A stretch of 64,000 nucleotides of DNA from Solibacillus silvestris_B (GCF_051967575.1 NZ_JBQCJW010000002.1:62001-126000), one strand, 5' to 3'; counted from the first letter of the stretch, positions 33,699 to 42,249 are shown. Notes: generated by a model not told the origin, from the letters alone. Numbers and translations: made by a program.

Positions 33699-34045
33699 TG
33701 ACAATCCCCCTCGCTGTGTAAAATAACTTGCTGTTCAGATGCAAATTGTATGAAACTGCCTAACCCGGAGTATTGAAATATTTTTTGCATCGTTTTTGAT
33801 GGATTCAATAAAATGGTTTGCCCATCGACAGCTCGGAGTTCTCGCATTCTGCCAAGCACTAACCCTACACCGGAACTGTCCATAAAATGTAAATGCTCTA
33901 AGTTCCAAACGAGCAGCTTTACATTGCCTTGTAAAATTGCCTTCGATATATGTGTTCTCACTTTTTCTGTTTCGTGATGATCCAGTTCACCGAAAAGTTG
34001 GACAATCAATACATCATTTGGATACATAGTTAAATTAAAACTCAC
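33683..34045 (-). CDS. spoIIAA: Anti-anti-sigma-F factor SpoIIAA
   Basis: This 120-residue STAS-domain protein starts at a GTG eight bases after GGAGG. The phosphorylated Ser is in HFMDSSGVGLVLGR (about residue 57), and LFGELDHHE is the other STAS block. Unphosphorylated SpoIIAA displaces SigF from SpoIIAB after asymmetric division. In Bacillus dacF precedes it; here dacF is absent and a SigH-type promoter sits directly upstream. Confidence 0.95.
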   Translation of the reverse strand: MSFNLTMYPNDVLIVQLFGELDHHETEKVRTHISKAILQGNVKLLVWNLEHLHFMDSSGVGLVLGRMRELRAVDGQTILLNPSKTMQKIFQYSGLGSFIQFASEQQVILHSEGDCQWITK

Positions 34046-34069
34046 CTACATCGCCTCCTTCTTGCATGC

Positions 34070-34098
34070 AAATTCGGCAAGTTCGAAAAATTTCCTAT
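34070..34098 (-). promoter_or_regulatory. SigH-type promoter of the spoIIA operon
   Basis: Minus-strand ATAGGAAAT (34090-34098), eleven bases, then GCCGAATTT (34070-34078) matches RNAGGAWWW-N11-RNNGAATWW at every position. It ends 24 bases before the spoIIAA GTG. Confidence 0.75.
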
Positions 34099-34195
34099 CC
34101 AGCTGACAAAACTAGTGTTCATTCGTTAAAAGTAGTGCTGCTGCGACAACTGTTTTTAGTATAGGTAGCACATGCCATTTTTAATCATTCATAGC

Positions 34196-34243
34196 AAGAA
34201 AAAAAGAGACTGAGTAGAAAGTTAAACTTTCCGCTCAGTCTCT
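34196..34243 (-). terminator. Terminator of the SulP gene
   Basis: On the minus strand GAGACTGAG pairs with CTCAGTCTC, followed by TTTTTTT. Confidence 0.9.
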
Positions 34244-34278
34244 CATCACATATTCATAGTTCAAAATATGCCAGCCTA

Positions 34279-36054
34279 TTACACATTAGTTCCGACTAAT
34301 TGCTTCTGCTCCCTGGCCACTTCGCTTTTCGGGAGTTGCTCGCCTTTTGAAAGAAGCTGACATTCCTTAAACGCGAAATGCTTGCAGCCAATGCATCTTT
34401 CCAAGCTAATATGCTGAAATGCAGCCGTGATCGCATCACCTGTCGACATATAAAAATTTCGTTCTTCTATTAAATTATGCAAGCCGCTGCGTTTCAGCAT
34501 TTCCTCTAAGGCAGGCTGCACACCAGTGACAAAAACTTCGCCCCCGTTCGATTTAAAATTTTGCACGATATTGCGAAAATATTCTTCTCCTGTCGAATCA
34601 ATATAAGGCACTTTCCCTAACCGGATAATGAAAACATCGGGACGATAATGAATCGTATTCAATATCATTTGCTCAAATGTTTGAGCTGCACCAAAAAATA
34701 GCGCACCTTCTATCGTATAAACGCTAATTTGCGGACAATCATGTGTATCGGAAACCATTTGAGGCTGCAATTTCCCGTCTGCCTTCTCTAAATTGGGCAG
34801 CACCTTTGAAACGACGAGCATTTCACTCATACGTTTTGCAAATAGCGCAACAGCCAAAACAAGTCCAACTTCCACTGCGAATGTCAAACTCGTAAATACG
34901 GTTAGTAAAAATGTTATGGCAAGCACAAGAGAATCGCCGGATTTTAATTTCAGTATATGCAAAAAATGATGACGTTCACTCATATTCCACGCAACGATCA
35001 TTAACACAGGCGCCAAACTGGCAAGCGGTATATGGACAGCGAGCGGTGCAAGCAATAACAATGTTAATAAAACGAATAGACCATGGATAATACCTGACAT
35101 CGGCGAAGTTGCCCCTGTTTTAATATTTGTGGCTGTTCGCGCAATGGCTCCCGTAGCAGGAATCCCTCCGAAAAATGGTGTAACAATATTTGCAACACCT
35201 TGTCCGATAAGCTCACGGTTGCTATGATGTTTACTGTTTGTCATGCCGTCAGCGACAACCGCCGACAGCAATGATTCAATCCCGCCGAGCATGGCAATAA
35301 CAAAAGCGGGACCTAGCAGCAAATAAACCTGCTCGAATGTAATATCAGGAACTTGAAACTGCGGCAATGTATTTGGGATCGCCCCATATGTAGAGCCAAT
35401 CGTCGCGACATGCCCTCGCAAAAACAAAACCGTCACAATTGATGAAACGACAATCCCTACAAGCGCCCCCGGAACTTTTGGCAATATTTTCGGTGTGATA
35501 AGGATCATCGCCAAACAAACCATTGCGACAAGCACGCTATAAAAATTGATCGTATTCATATTCGAGCTGATTTCGAGCAAATTCATATGAAATTTCTCAT
35601 GCTGCTCCATATTCGACAATCCTAAAAAGTTCCCCACTTGCCCTGTAAAAATTATTACCGCAATCCCCGCGGTAAAGCCTACTGTAACCGGCCTTGGAAT
35701 AAATTTGATCAACGTTCCCAACTTGAATATCCCCATTAACAGCAGCATGATTCCAGCCATTAATCCGGCGATGAGCAAGTTTTCATAGCCATATACTAAT
35801 ACGATACCGAGCAATACTGGTACAAATGCGCCGGTCGGACCACCTATCTGGAATTTTGAGCCGCCTATCAAAGAAATTAGAATCCCCGCAATAATCGCCG
35901 TGTAAATGCCATATTCTGGTTTGACCCCTGAAGCAATGGCAAAGGACATAGCCAGCGGGACTGCGATGATCCCCACAATCGTCCCCGACAATAAATCCTT
36001 TTTAAAATGGGCAAATGAATAGCCTTCAAATCTCCCGGACCATTTAACTTGCAT
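34279..36054 (-). CDS. SulP-family anion transporter with STAS domain
   Basis: The protein is 591 residues from the ATG at 36054, with AGAAGG six bases upstream; an ATG 30 bases earlier is also possible. The membrane domain (about residues 20-425) has the SulP blocks KDLLSGTIVGIIAVPLAMSFAI, IGGPTGAFVPVL and GGIPATGAIARTATN. The STAS domain (about 440-550) holds YIDSTGEEYF. Members move sulfate, bicarbonate or other anions; the substrate is open. The C-terminus carries an extra CIGCKHFAFKEC motif (CxxCx7C), not part of the core family. Monocistronic. Confidence 0.85.
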   Translation of the reverse strand: MQVKWSGRFEGYSFAHFKKDLLSGTIVGIIAVPLAMSFAIASGVKPEYGIYTAIIAGILISLIGGSKFQIGGPTGAFVPVLLGIVLVYGYENLLIAGLMAGIMLLLMGIFKLGTLIKFIPRPVTVGFTAGIAVIIFTGQVGNFLGLSNMEQHEKFHMNLLEISSNMNTINFYSVLVAMVCLAMILITPKILPKVPGALVGIVVSSIVTVLFLRGHVATIGSTYGAIPNTLPQFQVPDITFEQVYLLLGPAFVIAMLGGIESLLSAVVADGMTNSKHHSNRELIGQGVANIVTPFFGGIPATGAIARTATNIKTGATSPMSGIIHGLFVLLTLLLLAPLAVHIPLASLAPVLMIVAWNMSERHHFLHILKLKSGDSLVLAITFLLTVFTSLTFAVEVGLVLAVALFAKRMSEMLVVSKVLPNLEKADGKLQPQMVSDTHDCPQISVYTIEGALFFGAAQTFEQMILNTIHYRPDVFIIRLGKVPYIDSTGEEYFRNIVQNFKSNGGEVFVTGVQPALEEMLKRSGLHNLIEERNFYMSTGDAITAAFQHISLERCIGCKHFAFKECQLLSKGEQLPKSEVAREQKQLVGTNV

Positions 36055-36152
36055 ATAATCCCTTCTTCTCCAATTATTCTTCATGCAGCGTTTTCCGTAC
36101 GTATAATAGTAATTTCATTCATATTTTACCATATTTATAAATTTTTTAAAGG

Positions 36153-36196
36153 AAAAAAAAGCCTTTTGCAAATCCATTTTGGACTGCAAAAGGCTT
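36153..36196 (-). terminator. Terminator of deoB-pdp
   Basis: On the minus strand AAGCCTTTTGCA pairs with TGCAAAAGGCTT, followed by a T-run. Confidence 0.9.
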
Positions 36197-36205
36197 GTCA
36201 TGCCG

Positions 36206-37510
36206 TCATTTCGTAATGATTGCTTCGATTAATTTCGGCGCTTCCACTTTTTCTGAAGAAATGTATATATGTGCATAAATTTTCTCCAGCACTGTGTCGA
36301 CATTTTCCGTGTTGGCATGAATCGTCATAAGCGATTCGCCTTCTTCTACTTTGTCGCCCACTTTTTTGCGTAAGACAAGGCCTACCGCCAAATCAATTTC
36401 CGATTCCTTCGTTGCACGCCCCGCACCTAAAAGCATTGCAGCGGTGCCGATATCATCCGCTTCGATTTTCGCAATGTATCCAGCTTGTTTTGCCGGAACG
36501 TCAAACTTGAATTTTGCTTGTGGCAAGCGGGAAGGTTCGTCTACTACAGAAGCGTCTCCGCCTTGTGCAGCGATAAATTTTTTCAGTACATCCAATGCTG
36601 CCCCATTTGCTACAACTTCCTCGAGCATTTTGCGCGCTTCCACGATCGTCTCTGCTTTACCGCCTAAAACAACCATTTGGGAGCCTAATGTGTAGCAAAG
36701 CTCGTTTAAATCTGCAGGTCCTTTACCTTTTAATGTATCGATCGCTTCTTGAACTTCAAGTGCATTCCCGATTGCATAGCCTAAAGGCTGGCTCATATCC
36801 GATATGATCGCCATTGTTTTACGGCCAACATTATTTCCGATTTTCACCATTGCTTCCGCTAAAAGAATGGAATCTTCCACAGTCTTCATAAATGCGCCAT
36901 CACCTGTCTTTACATCAAGGACAATCGCATCCGAACCTGCAGCGATTTTTTTCGACATAATCGAGCCGGCAATTAGCGGAATGCTTGAAACCGTTCCTGT
37001 TACGTCGCGCAATGCATAAATCTTTTTGTCCGCTGGCGTCAAGTTGCCAGATTGGCCGATAACAGCCATCCCGATTTCATTCACTTGTTTTGCAAACTCT
37101 TCGCTTGATAGTTCCACATGGAAGCCTTCAATCGCCTCTAGTTTATCGATTGTACCGCCTGTATGCCCCAAGCCGCGCCCGCTCATTTTCGCTACTGGAA
37201 CACCTACAGCTGCCACCATTGCGGCTAATGGCAATGTCGTCGTATCGCCAACACCGCCAGTTGAATGCTTATCCACTTTCACACCTTCAATGGAAGAAAG
37301 GTCGATTTGATCACCTGACTCCACCATTGCCATCGTTAAATCAGCACGTTCGCGATCTGTCATATCCTTAAAGTAAATAGCCATGCAAAGCGCGCTTGCT
37401 TGATAGTCCGGAATAGAACCTTCTGTATAACCTTCGACAAAGAAGCGGATTTCCTCTGTCGTCAACTCTTCACCATCGCGTTTTTTTTCAATAATGTCTA
37501 CCATTCTCAT
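36206..37510 (-). CDS. pdp: Pyrimidine-nucleoside phosphorylase
   Basis: This 434-residue enzyme of the thymidine phosphorylase family splits uridine and thymidine with phosphate. The substrate and phosphate site block is VDKHSTGGVGDTTT (about residues 80-93), the Ser of the phosphate site lies in KMSGRGLGHTGGT, and KKIAAGSDAIVLDVKTG is also typical. The start has GGGGG nine bases upstream. It follows deoB by 14 bases; together they turn nucleosides into ribose- or deoxyribose-5-phosphate. In B. subtilis the neighbour of drm (deoB) is pupG, a purine enzyme, so this is a pyrimidine variant of the pair. Confidence 0.95.
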   Translation of the reverse strand: MRMVDIIEKKRDGEELTTEEIRFFVEGYTEGSIPDYQASALCMAIYFKDMTDRERADLTMAMVESGDQIDLSSIEGVKVDKHSTGGVGDTTTLPLAAMVAAVGVPVAKMSGRGLGHTGGTIDKLEAIEGFHVELSSEEFAKQVNEIGMAVIGQSGNLTPADKKIYALRDVTGTVSSIPLIAGSIMSKKIAAGSDAIVLDVKTGDGAFMKTVEDSILLAEAMVKIGNNVGRKTMAIISDMSQPLGYAIGNALEVQEAIDTLKGKGPADLNELCYTLGSQMVVLGGKAETIVEARKMLEEVVANGAALDVLKKFIAAQGGDASVVDEPSRLPQAKFKFDVPAKQAGYIAKIEADDIGTAAMLLGAGRATKESEIDLAVGLVLRKKVGDKVEEGESLMTIHANTENVDTVLEKIYAHIYISSEKVEAPKLIEAIITK

Positions 37511-37524
37511 TTTGTGAATCCCCC

Positions 37525-38703
37525 TTATTTCAGTTCCGGTAAAAAGCTTTTCCCGAACTGTGGTGCCACAATATTAAAATTGTCGGCAATTGTCGCTGCA
37601 ATATCCGCAAATGTTTCACGCAATTGTAAATGCGCACCAACTTCAAAACGCGGCGAGTAAACAATTAACGGAACATATTCGCGCGTATGGTCTGTACCCG
37701 GGAATGTCGGGTCGTTCCCATGATCCGCGGTGATGATCAGCAAATCATCCTCTGTTAACGCTTCCAAAACTTCCGGCAAGCGACGATCAAATTCTTCCAA
37801 TGCTTCGCCATAACCGATCGGGTCGCGTCGATGACCAAAGTTTGCATCAAAATCCACTAAGTTTAAAAAGCTTAATCCGTGGAAATCACGCCGAACGACT
37901 TCCACCATTTTATCCATGCCATCCGTGTTATCTTTCGTTCGGATCGCTTCTGTTACTCCATCACCATTAAAGATGTCCGAAATTTTACCGATCGCAATAA
38001 CGTCCAAATTCGAATCTTTCATTTCAGCCATTGTCGTACGTCCGAATGGTGTTAATGCATAATCGTGACGGTTTGCCGTACGCTTGAAATTACCCGGCGT
38101 CCCAACGAATGGACGTGCAATAACCCGTCCTACTAAAAATTCAGGACGTAACGTTAATTCACGGGCGATTTCACAAATTTTGTACAATTCGTCAACCGGA
38201 ATGATTTCTTCATGTGCCGCAATTTGCAAAACAGGGTCTGCCGATGTATAAACGATCAATGCACCTGTTTCCATATGTTCTTGCCCATAATCATCAATGA
38301 CGGCTGTTCCGCTATATGGCAAGTTACAAAGCACTTTACGACCTGTCGCTTCTTCCAATTGAGCAATCAGCTCTTGAGGGAAGCCTTCCGGATATACTTT
38401 AAATGGCGTATCAATGTTAAGACCCATGATTTCCCAATGGCCGGTCATTGTATCTTTGCCTACAGACGCTTCTTGCATCATGCCATAAAATGCTGAAGGT
38501 TTTTCAACTTTATTTATGCCTTTTAGCTCGCGGATATTCGCTAAGCCCATTTTCTCCAAATTCGGCATATTTAAGCCTTCCATTTTTTCTGCAATATGTC
38601 CTAATGTATGTGAGCCAACATCGCCAAACTTATGTGCGTCCGGCGCTTCACCGATTCCAACAGAGTCCATTACGATTACATGTATTTTCTTAAATGGTTG
38701 CAT
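37525..38703 (-). CDS. deoB: Phosphopentomutase
   Basis: This 392-residue enzyme interconverts ribose-1- and ribose-5-phosphate (and the deoxy forms). It is an alkaline-phosphatase-like fold with two metal ions. Metal-ligand blocks are visible: VMDSVGIGEAPDA, DTMTGHWEIMG (phospho-Thr), DFDANFGHRRD and ITADHGNDPTFPGTDHTREYVPL (in parts). GAGGAG lies before the ATG. It forms an operon with pdp downstream; xerD lies upstream with a 170-base gap, in the same order as the Bacillus xerD-drm pair. Confidence 0.96.
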   Translation of the reverse strand: MQPFKKIHVIVMDSVGIGEAPDAHKFGDVGSHTLGHIAEKMEGLNMPNLEKMGLANIRELKGINKVEKPSAFYGMMQEASVGKDTMTGHWEIMGLNIDTPFKVYPEGFPQELIAQLEEATGRKVLCNLPYSGTAVIDDYGQEHMETGALIVYTSADPVLQIAAHEEIIPVDELYKICEIARELTLRPEFLVGRVIARPFVGTPGNFKRTANRHDYALTPFGRTTMAEMKDSNLDVIAIGKISDIFNGDGVTEAIRTKDNTDGMDKMVEVVRRDFHGLSFLNLVDFDANFGHRRDPIGYGEALEEFDRRLPEVLEALTEDDLLIITADHGNDPTFPGTDHTREYVPLIVYSPRFEVGAHLQLRETFADIAATIADNFNIVAPQFGKSFLPELK

Positions 38704-38873
38704 AATGCTTTCACTCCTCTTCTTCTCTATTTTACATAAAATACCGAAACAAATAAAGGTCAGACATCCGATATCAACGGAATTTATTTTATTAACGTAG
38801 TTTATAACTTCGCGCTTGTTGTTAACCTTAATTGTATAACATTATTTACGGCTAGTTTTTAGCGCATTTTTTC

Positions 38874-39776
38874 CTATGCGCGCGGATGGAATTGTTTATA
38901 TACTTCGGACAAACGCGTTTTGCTTACATGTGTATAGATTTGTGTTGTTGATATATCTGCATGGCCTAAAAGCTCCTGGACTGCACGCAAATCCGCCCCA
39001 TTTTCAATTAAATGCGTGGCGAACGAATGCCTCAATACGTGCGGCGTTATTTCTTTTGGTATGTTGGCTGTTTCCGCATGGTCTTTAATAATTTTCCAGC
39101 AGCCTTGTCTAGTGAATCGTTTCCCTCTTTGCGTAATGAAAAGCGCATCATTTTTTGGCGCATTCCCCAAAAGCTGGGATCTTGCTTCCTCCAAATAGTT
39201 TGCACATGCCTTTAGCGCTCCCCGGCCAAGCGGAACAATGCGCTCCTTCCCTCCTTTACCGAATACACGGACAAAGCCCATCGTAATATGGACATCTTCT
39301 AAATTTAATTCAATCAGCTCGCTAATCCGCATCCCTGTGCCGTACATTATTTCCAAAATGGCAATATCCCTAATGCCCTGGGGTTTATCAATGGACGGTG
39401 CAGTCAGCAGTGCGTCAATCTCTTCAATTGATAAGACTTTCGGTAAAGTTTGTTCTTTCTTCGGCATTTCTAAATGCACGGTAGGATCCTGATCTGTCAC
39501 TTTTTCACGAAGCAGAAATTGGTGAAAAGAGCGAATCGATGAAATTTGCCTCGAAACAGTTTTCGACGATTTGCCTAATGACCGCAGACTATCCAAATAA
39601 AGCAAAATATGTTCGCGCACTACTTCCTGAAAAGCCTTCAACTGTTGTTCATCATGAATATGACGTGCATATGCGATCAAATCACGTTTATAGGATTGTA
39701 ATGTATTGTCCGAAAGCTGTCGTTCCACCTTTATGAAATGAAGATAATCATCTATTGAATCTTTTAAAGCTTGCAT
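38874..39776 (-). CDS. xerD: Tyrosine recombinase XerD
   Basis: This 300-residue recombinase has the SAM-like N-terminal domain (1-90) and the catalytic residues Arg150 (GTGMRISEL), Lys174 (GKGGKER), His246 and Arg249 (HVLRHSF), His272 (LGHADI) and Tyr281. Together with XerC it resolves chromosome dimers at dif. It sits beside deoB, as ripX-drm does in Bacillus, and is not linked to any mobile element. No dif-like site was noted in this window. Confidence 0.92.
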   Translation of the reverse strand: MQALKDSIDDYLHFIKVERQLSDNTLQSYKRDLIAYARHIHDEQQLKAFQEVVREHILLYLDSLRSLGKSSKTVSRQISSIRSFHQFLLREKVTDQDPTVHLEMPKKEQTLPKVLSIEEIDALLTAPSIDKPQGIRDIAILEIMYGTGMRISELIELNLEDVHITMGFVRVFGKGGKERIVPLGRGALKACANYLEEARSQLLGNAPKNDALFITQRGKRFTRQGCWKIIKDHAETANIPKEITPHVLRHSFATHLIENGADLRAVQELLGHADISTTQIYTHVSKTRLSEVYKQFHPRA

Positions 39777-39910
39777 AAATAAATCGCCCCTCTTGCAATA
39801 TATACATTCATTTTACCATTTCACACGCCCCGTCGTTAAAGATTGTCCATCACCCAATTTATTTTTTCTACTAATAAATGATAGCTGTAAATAAGCAGGA
39901 TCGGATTTTA

Positions 39911-39939
39911 TTTACAAAATGTACTATTTACGTTATCCT
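39911..39939 (+). promoter_or_regulatory. Promoter of the MerR-CNNM pair
   Basis: TTTACA (39911-39916) and TATCCT (39934-39939) are 17 bases apart, 38 bases before the presumed ATC start. Confidence 0.4.
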
Positions 39940-39977
39940 TGAAACTAAAACGTTATAGATTGAGGTGATAATTTGGG

Positions 39978-40373
39978 ATCGACAAATTAAAAATTGGGGA
40001 GCTTGCGACTGCAACAGGCGTCACAAAACGAACAATTGATTATTATACAAATTTGGGTCTTCTTAAAGTTGAACGTTCGGCATCCAATTATCGCTATTAT
40101 GATAAAGAAATGATTGAACGCATTCGCTGGATCGAGGAGCAGAAAAAGCTCGGAAAATGCTTGGAAGAAATACATCGATTGCTCGCACCAACAGAAAATA
40201 AGCCCGAAGAAATCGATGTTCAGGATATTCGTTTGCAAATGCGCAAGCTGGAACATGACGTGACCGTTTTAATGGAACATTTGGATGACAAAGAGCGACA
40301 AAAACTTCGTAAAAAAGTGTCGCCTGAAAGTGTTGCCCTTATGCAATCACTTTTATTAATTTTGAACAACTAG
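39978..40373 (+). CDS. MerR-family regulator with an ATC start
   Basis: The frame from 39978 encodes 131 residues: (M)DKLKIGELATATGVTKRTIDYYTNLGLL, the classic MerR winged-helix N-terminus, then a dimerisation coiled coil (EIDVQDIRLQMRKLEHDVTVLMEH) and no metal-binding Cys. No ATG, GTG or TTG exists in frame before residue 26; an in-frame stop (TAA) lies at 39969. The codon where the family starts is ATC, exactly eight bases after GAGGTGAT, a full anti-Shine-Dalgarno match. Either ATC initiates, or an ATG has mutated and expression is low. The next in-frame start (TTG 40053) would remove most of the DNA-binding domain. It precedes the CNNM gene. Confidence 0.75.
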   Translation: MDKLKIGELATATGVTKRTIDYYTNLGLLKVERSASNYRYYDKEMIERIRWIEEQKKLGKCLEEIHRLLAPTENKPEEIDVQDIRLQMRKLEHDVTVLMEHLDDKERQKLRKKVSPESVALMQSLLLILNN

Positions 40374-40412
40374 GAGGTGAACGTTCTACTTCGCGAGTAG
40401 GACGCTTGTTTG
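40372..40412 (+). promoter_or_regulatory. Shine-Dalgarno separated from start codon by a hairpin
   Basis: AGGAGGTGA (40372-40380) overlaps the MerR stop. CGTTCTACT (40382-40390) pairs with AGTAGGACG (40396-40404) by nine pairs including one G-U, loop TCGCG. The start TTG is at 40410. The linear gap from GGAGG is 32 bases; folding the hairpin out leaves about nine. Confidence 0.65.
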
Positions 40413-41726
40413 ACCACAATCATTAACTTAATTATTTTCGCGGTTTTAATCGCTTTAACAGCCTTTTTCGTTGCAACTGAATTTGCAATCGTAAAAGTTC
40501 GGCATTCCCGTATAGATCAGTTAGTAGCAGAAGGAAAGCCTGGTTCCCTTTCAGCTAAAAATGTTACTTCACATTTGGATGAATATTTATCAGCATGTCA
40601 GTTGGGTATTACGGTGACAGCGCTGGGCATCGGTATGGTGGGAGAATCTACATTTGAATTTATTCTGCACCCATTTTTCGAATCAATTGGCATTAGCACA
40701 AATTATATTCATTGGTTTACATTAGGGGGAGCCTTCTTTTTAGCAACATTTTTCCACGTAGTCGTTGGTGAACTGGCCCCTAAAACAATTGCCATCCAAA
40801 AGGCTGAGGCGATTACCCTCTCATTCGCGAAACCGATTCAGCTATTTTACAAGCTTATGTTCCCTTTAATATGGCTATTAAATGGTTCCGCACGTTTATT
40901 ATTAAAGGTGTTCGGGATGCAGCCCGCGAGTGAGCATGAACTATCCCATACGGAAGAGGAACTGCGCCTGCTTTTATCAGAAAGCTATAAATCCGGCGAA
41001 ATTAATATGAATGAATTAAAATACGTGAACAATGTGTTTGAATTTGATGATAAAATCGCCCGTGAAATTATGGTTCCTCGTACGGATATTGTCGGCTTCA
41101 ATGTGACTGCCACGTTTGAGGAAGTGCTGACGCAAGTTTCGGAAGAGCGCTATACACGCTACCCTGTTTACGATGGCGACCGCGATAATATATTAGGTTT
41201 TTTAAACATTAAAGACTTTTTGACACTTGGTATGAATAACCGGATTAACCCAGTTACATTCAAGCTGGAGGACTTTATTAATCCCGTCATCCGCACGATT
41301 GAAACGACACCGATTCAAAATCTGCTACAAATTATGCAAAAAAAACGCATTCACATTGCGATATTATTGGATGAGTACGGCGGCACGAGCGGCATGATTA
41401 CCGTGGAAGATATATTAGAGGAGCTTGTCGGTGAGATTCGCGACGAATTTGATGATGATGAAATACCGGATATTCGCAAAATTGGCGAAGATCATTATTT
41501 AGTATATTCAAAAGTATTGCTCGATGATGTTTCAAAGCTATTATATTTAGAGATTGAAAACCCGAATGTCGATACAATTGGCGGCTGGTACTTTACGAAT
41601 ATGCCGGATTTGAATATAGAGGATTCTTTTATTTTCGAAAACTATGTATTTAAAATCCAAGAAATCGACGGCCATCAAATTCAGTATTTGGAAATAAAAA
41701 AATTGCATGATTTTATAGAACAATAA
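40410..41726 (+). CDS. CNNM/CorC-type transporter (hemolysin family)
   Basis: This 438-residue protein has a DUF21/CNNM membrane domain (about 1-190, VATEFAIVKVRHSRI), a CBS pair (about 200-335; VPRTDIVGF, RYPVYDGDRDNILGFLNIKDF, HIAILLDEYGGTSGMITVED) and a C-terminal CorC_HlyC domain (about 345-430). Such proteins act in magnesium or other divalent cation export; the hemolysin name is historical. An in-frame stop at 40398 and no ATG or GTG force the start to the TTG at 40410. Its best Shine-Dalgarno is 32 bases away, across a hairpin. It is probably cotranscribed with the MerR gene. Confidence 0.9.
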   Translation: MTTIINLIIFAVLIALTAFFVATEFAIVKVRHSRIDQLVAEGKPGSLSAKNVTSHLDEYLSACQLGITVTALGIGMVGESTFEFILHPFFESIGISTNYIHWFTLGGAFFLATFFHVVVGELAPKTIAIQKAEAITLSFAKPIQLFYKLMFPLIWLLNGSARLLLKVFGMQPASEHELSHTEEELRLLLSESYKSGEINMNELKYVNNVFEFDDKIAREIMVPRTDIVGFNVTATFEEVLTQVSEERYTRYPVYDGDRDNILGFLNIKDFLTLGMNNRINPVTFKLEDFINPVIRTIETTPIQNLLQIMQKKRIHIAILLDEYGGTSGMITVEDILEELVGEIRDEFDDDEIPDIRKIGEDHYLVYSKVLLDDVSKLLYLEIENPNVDTIGGWYFTNMPDLNIEDSFIFENYVFKIQEIDGHQIQYLEIKKLHDFIEQ

Positions 41727-41757
41727 GTCCGGAAACATTATTTCGGTCAGTACAAAT

Positions 41758-41799
41758 AGGATGATTAAAAGTTTTTCCGCTTTTAATGCATCCTTTTTT
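41758..41799 (+). terminator. Terminator of the CNNM gene
   Basis: AGGATGATTAAAAG pairs with CTTTTAATGCATCCT, with one bulge, followed by TTTTTT. Confidence 0.9.
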
Positions 41800-41830
41800 G
41801 TTTACCTGTGAATTTATGAACATCGTAAAA

Positions 41831-41856
41831 GTTTTAATTGTGGACACTACGGGAAT
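41831..41856 (+). promoter_or_regulatory. SigB-type promoter
   Basis: GTTTTA (41831-41836), 14 bases, then GGGAAT (41851-41856) resembles the SigB consensus GTTTAA-N12-14-GGGWAW. It precedes a YflT-type general stress gene, 36 bases before the start. Confidence 0.6.
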
Positions 41857-41892
41857 AACATAATTATTCACAGAAAAGGAGTGTGTATACAA

Positions 41893-42237
41893 GTGGCAAT
41901 TATGAAATCAGTAGAAAATGGTGTACAGGCAAAATCCGTCATTGAAACATTCGTTTCGGAAGGCTATGATCGCGATCACATCCATGTTTTTGCAAACAGT
42001 AATAAACGCGCGGAAGATATCGCCAACTTTTTCAATGTGGATGCTGCAACAACGGCAGAAACATCCGGCGATGACAAAGGGTTTTTCGCGACGATTAAAA
42101 ATCTTTTCCAAACAACTCCAGAGGATTTTCACGATCAGCTTACGGAATTTGGATTAGCCGATCATGAGCATACTACGGCAAAAAATGATTTGGATGCAGG
42201 AAAAATAGTCATTATAGCACATCACCCCACTGCTTAA
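41893..42237 (+). CDS. YflT-like general stress protein (GSP17M)
   Basis: The protein is 114 residues from the GTG at 41893, about eleven bases after GGAG; an earlier GTG lies directly on the site. The heat-induced stress protein YflT fold is visible (GVQAKSVIETFVSEGYDRDHIHVFANS, LTEFGLADHEH, LDAGKIVIIAHH). In B. subtilis these proteins are SigB-dependent, and a SigB-like promoter lies 36 bases upstream here. Its biochemical role is unknown. It ends before a strong terminator. Confidence 0.85.
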   Translation: MAIMKSVENGVQAKSVIETFVSEGYDRDHIHVFANSNKRAEDIANFFNVDAATTAETSGDDKGFFATIKNLFQTTPEDFHDQLTEFGLADHEHTTAKNDLDAGKIVIIAHHPTA

Positions 42238-42249
42238 TCGAATATTTGC

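Noticed and set aside
37026..37371. Overlapping plus-strand frames inside pdp
   Set aside because: Low-complexity mirror frames of a well-recognised enzyme gene.
38874..39776. Tyrosine recombinase as a sign of a mobile element or integron
   Set aside because: Its neighbours and sequence are those of the housekeeping XerD; no att sites or cassettes are present.
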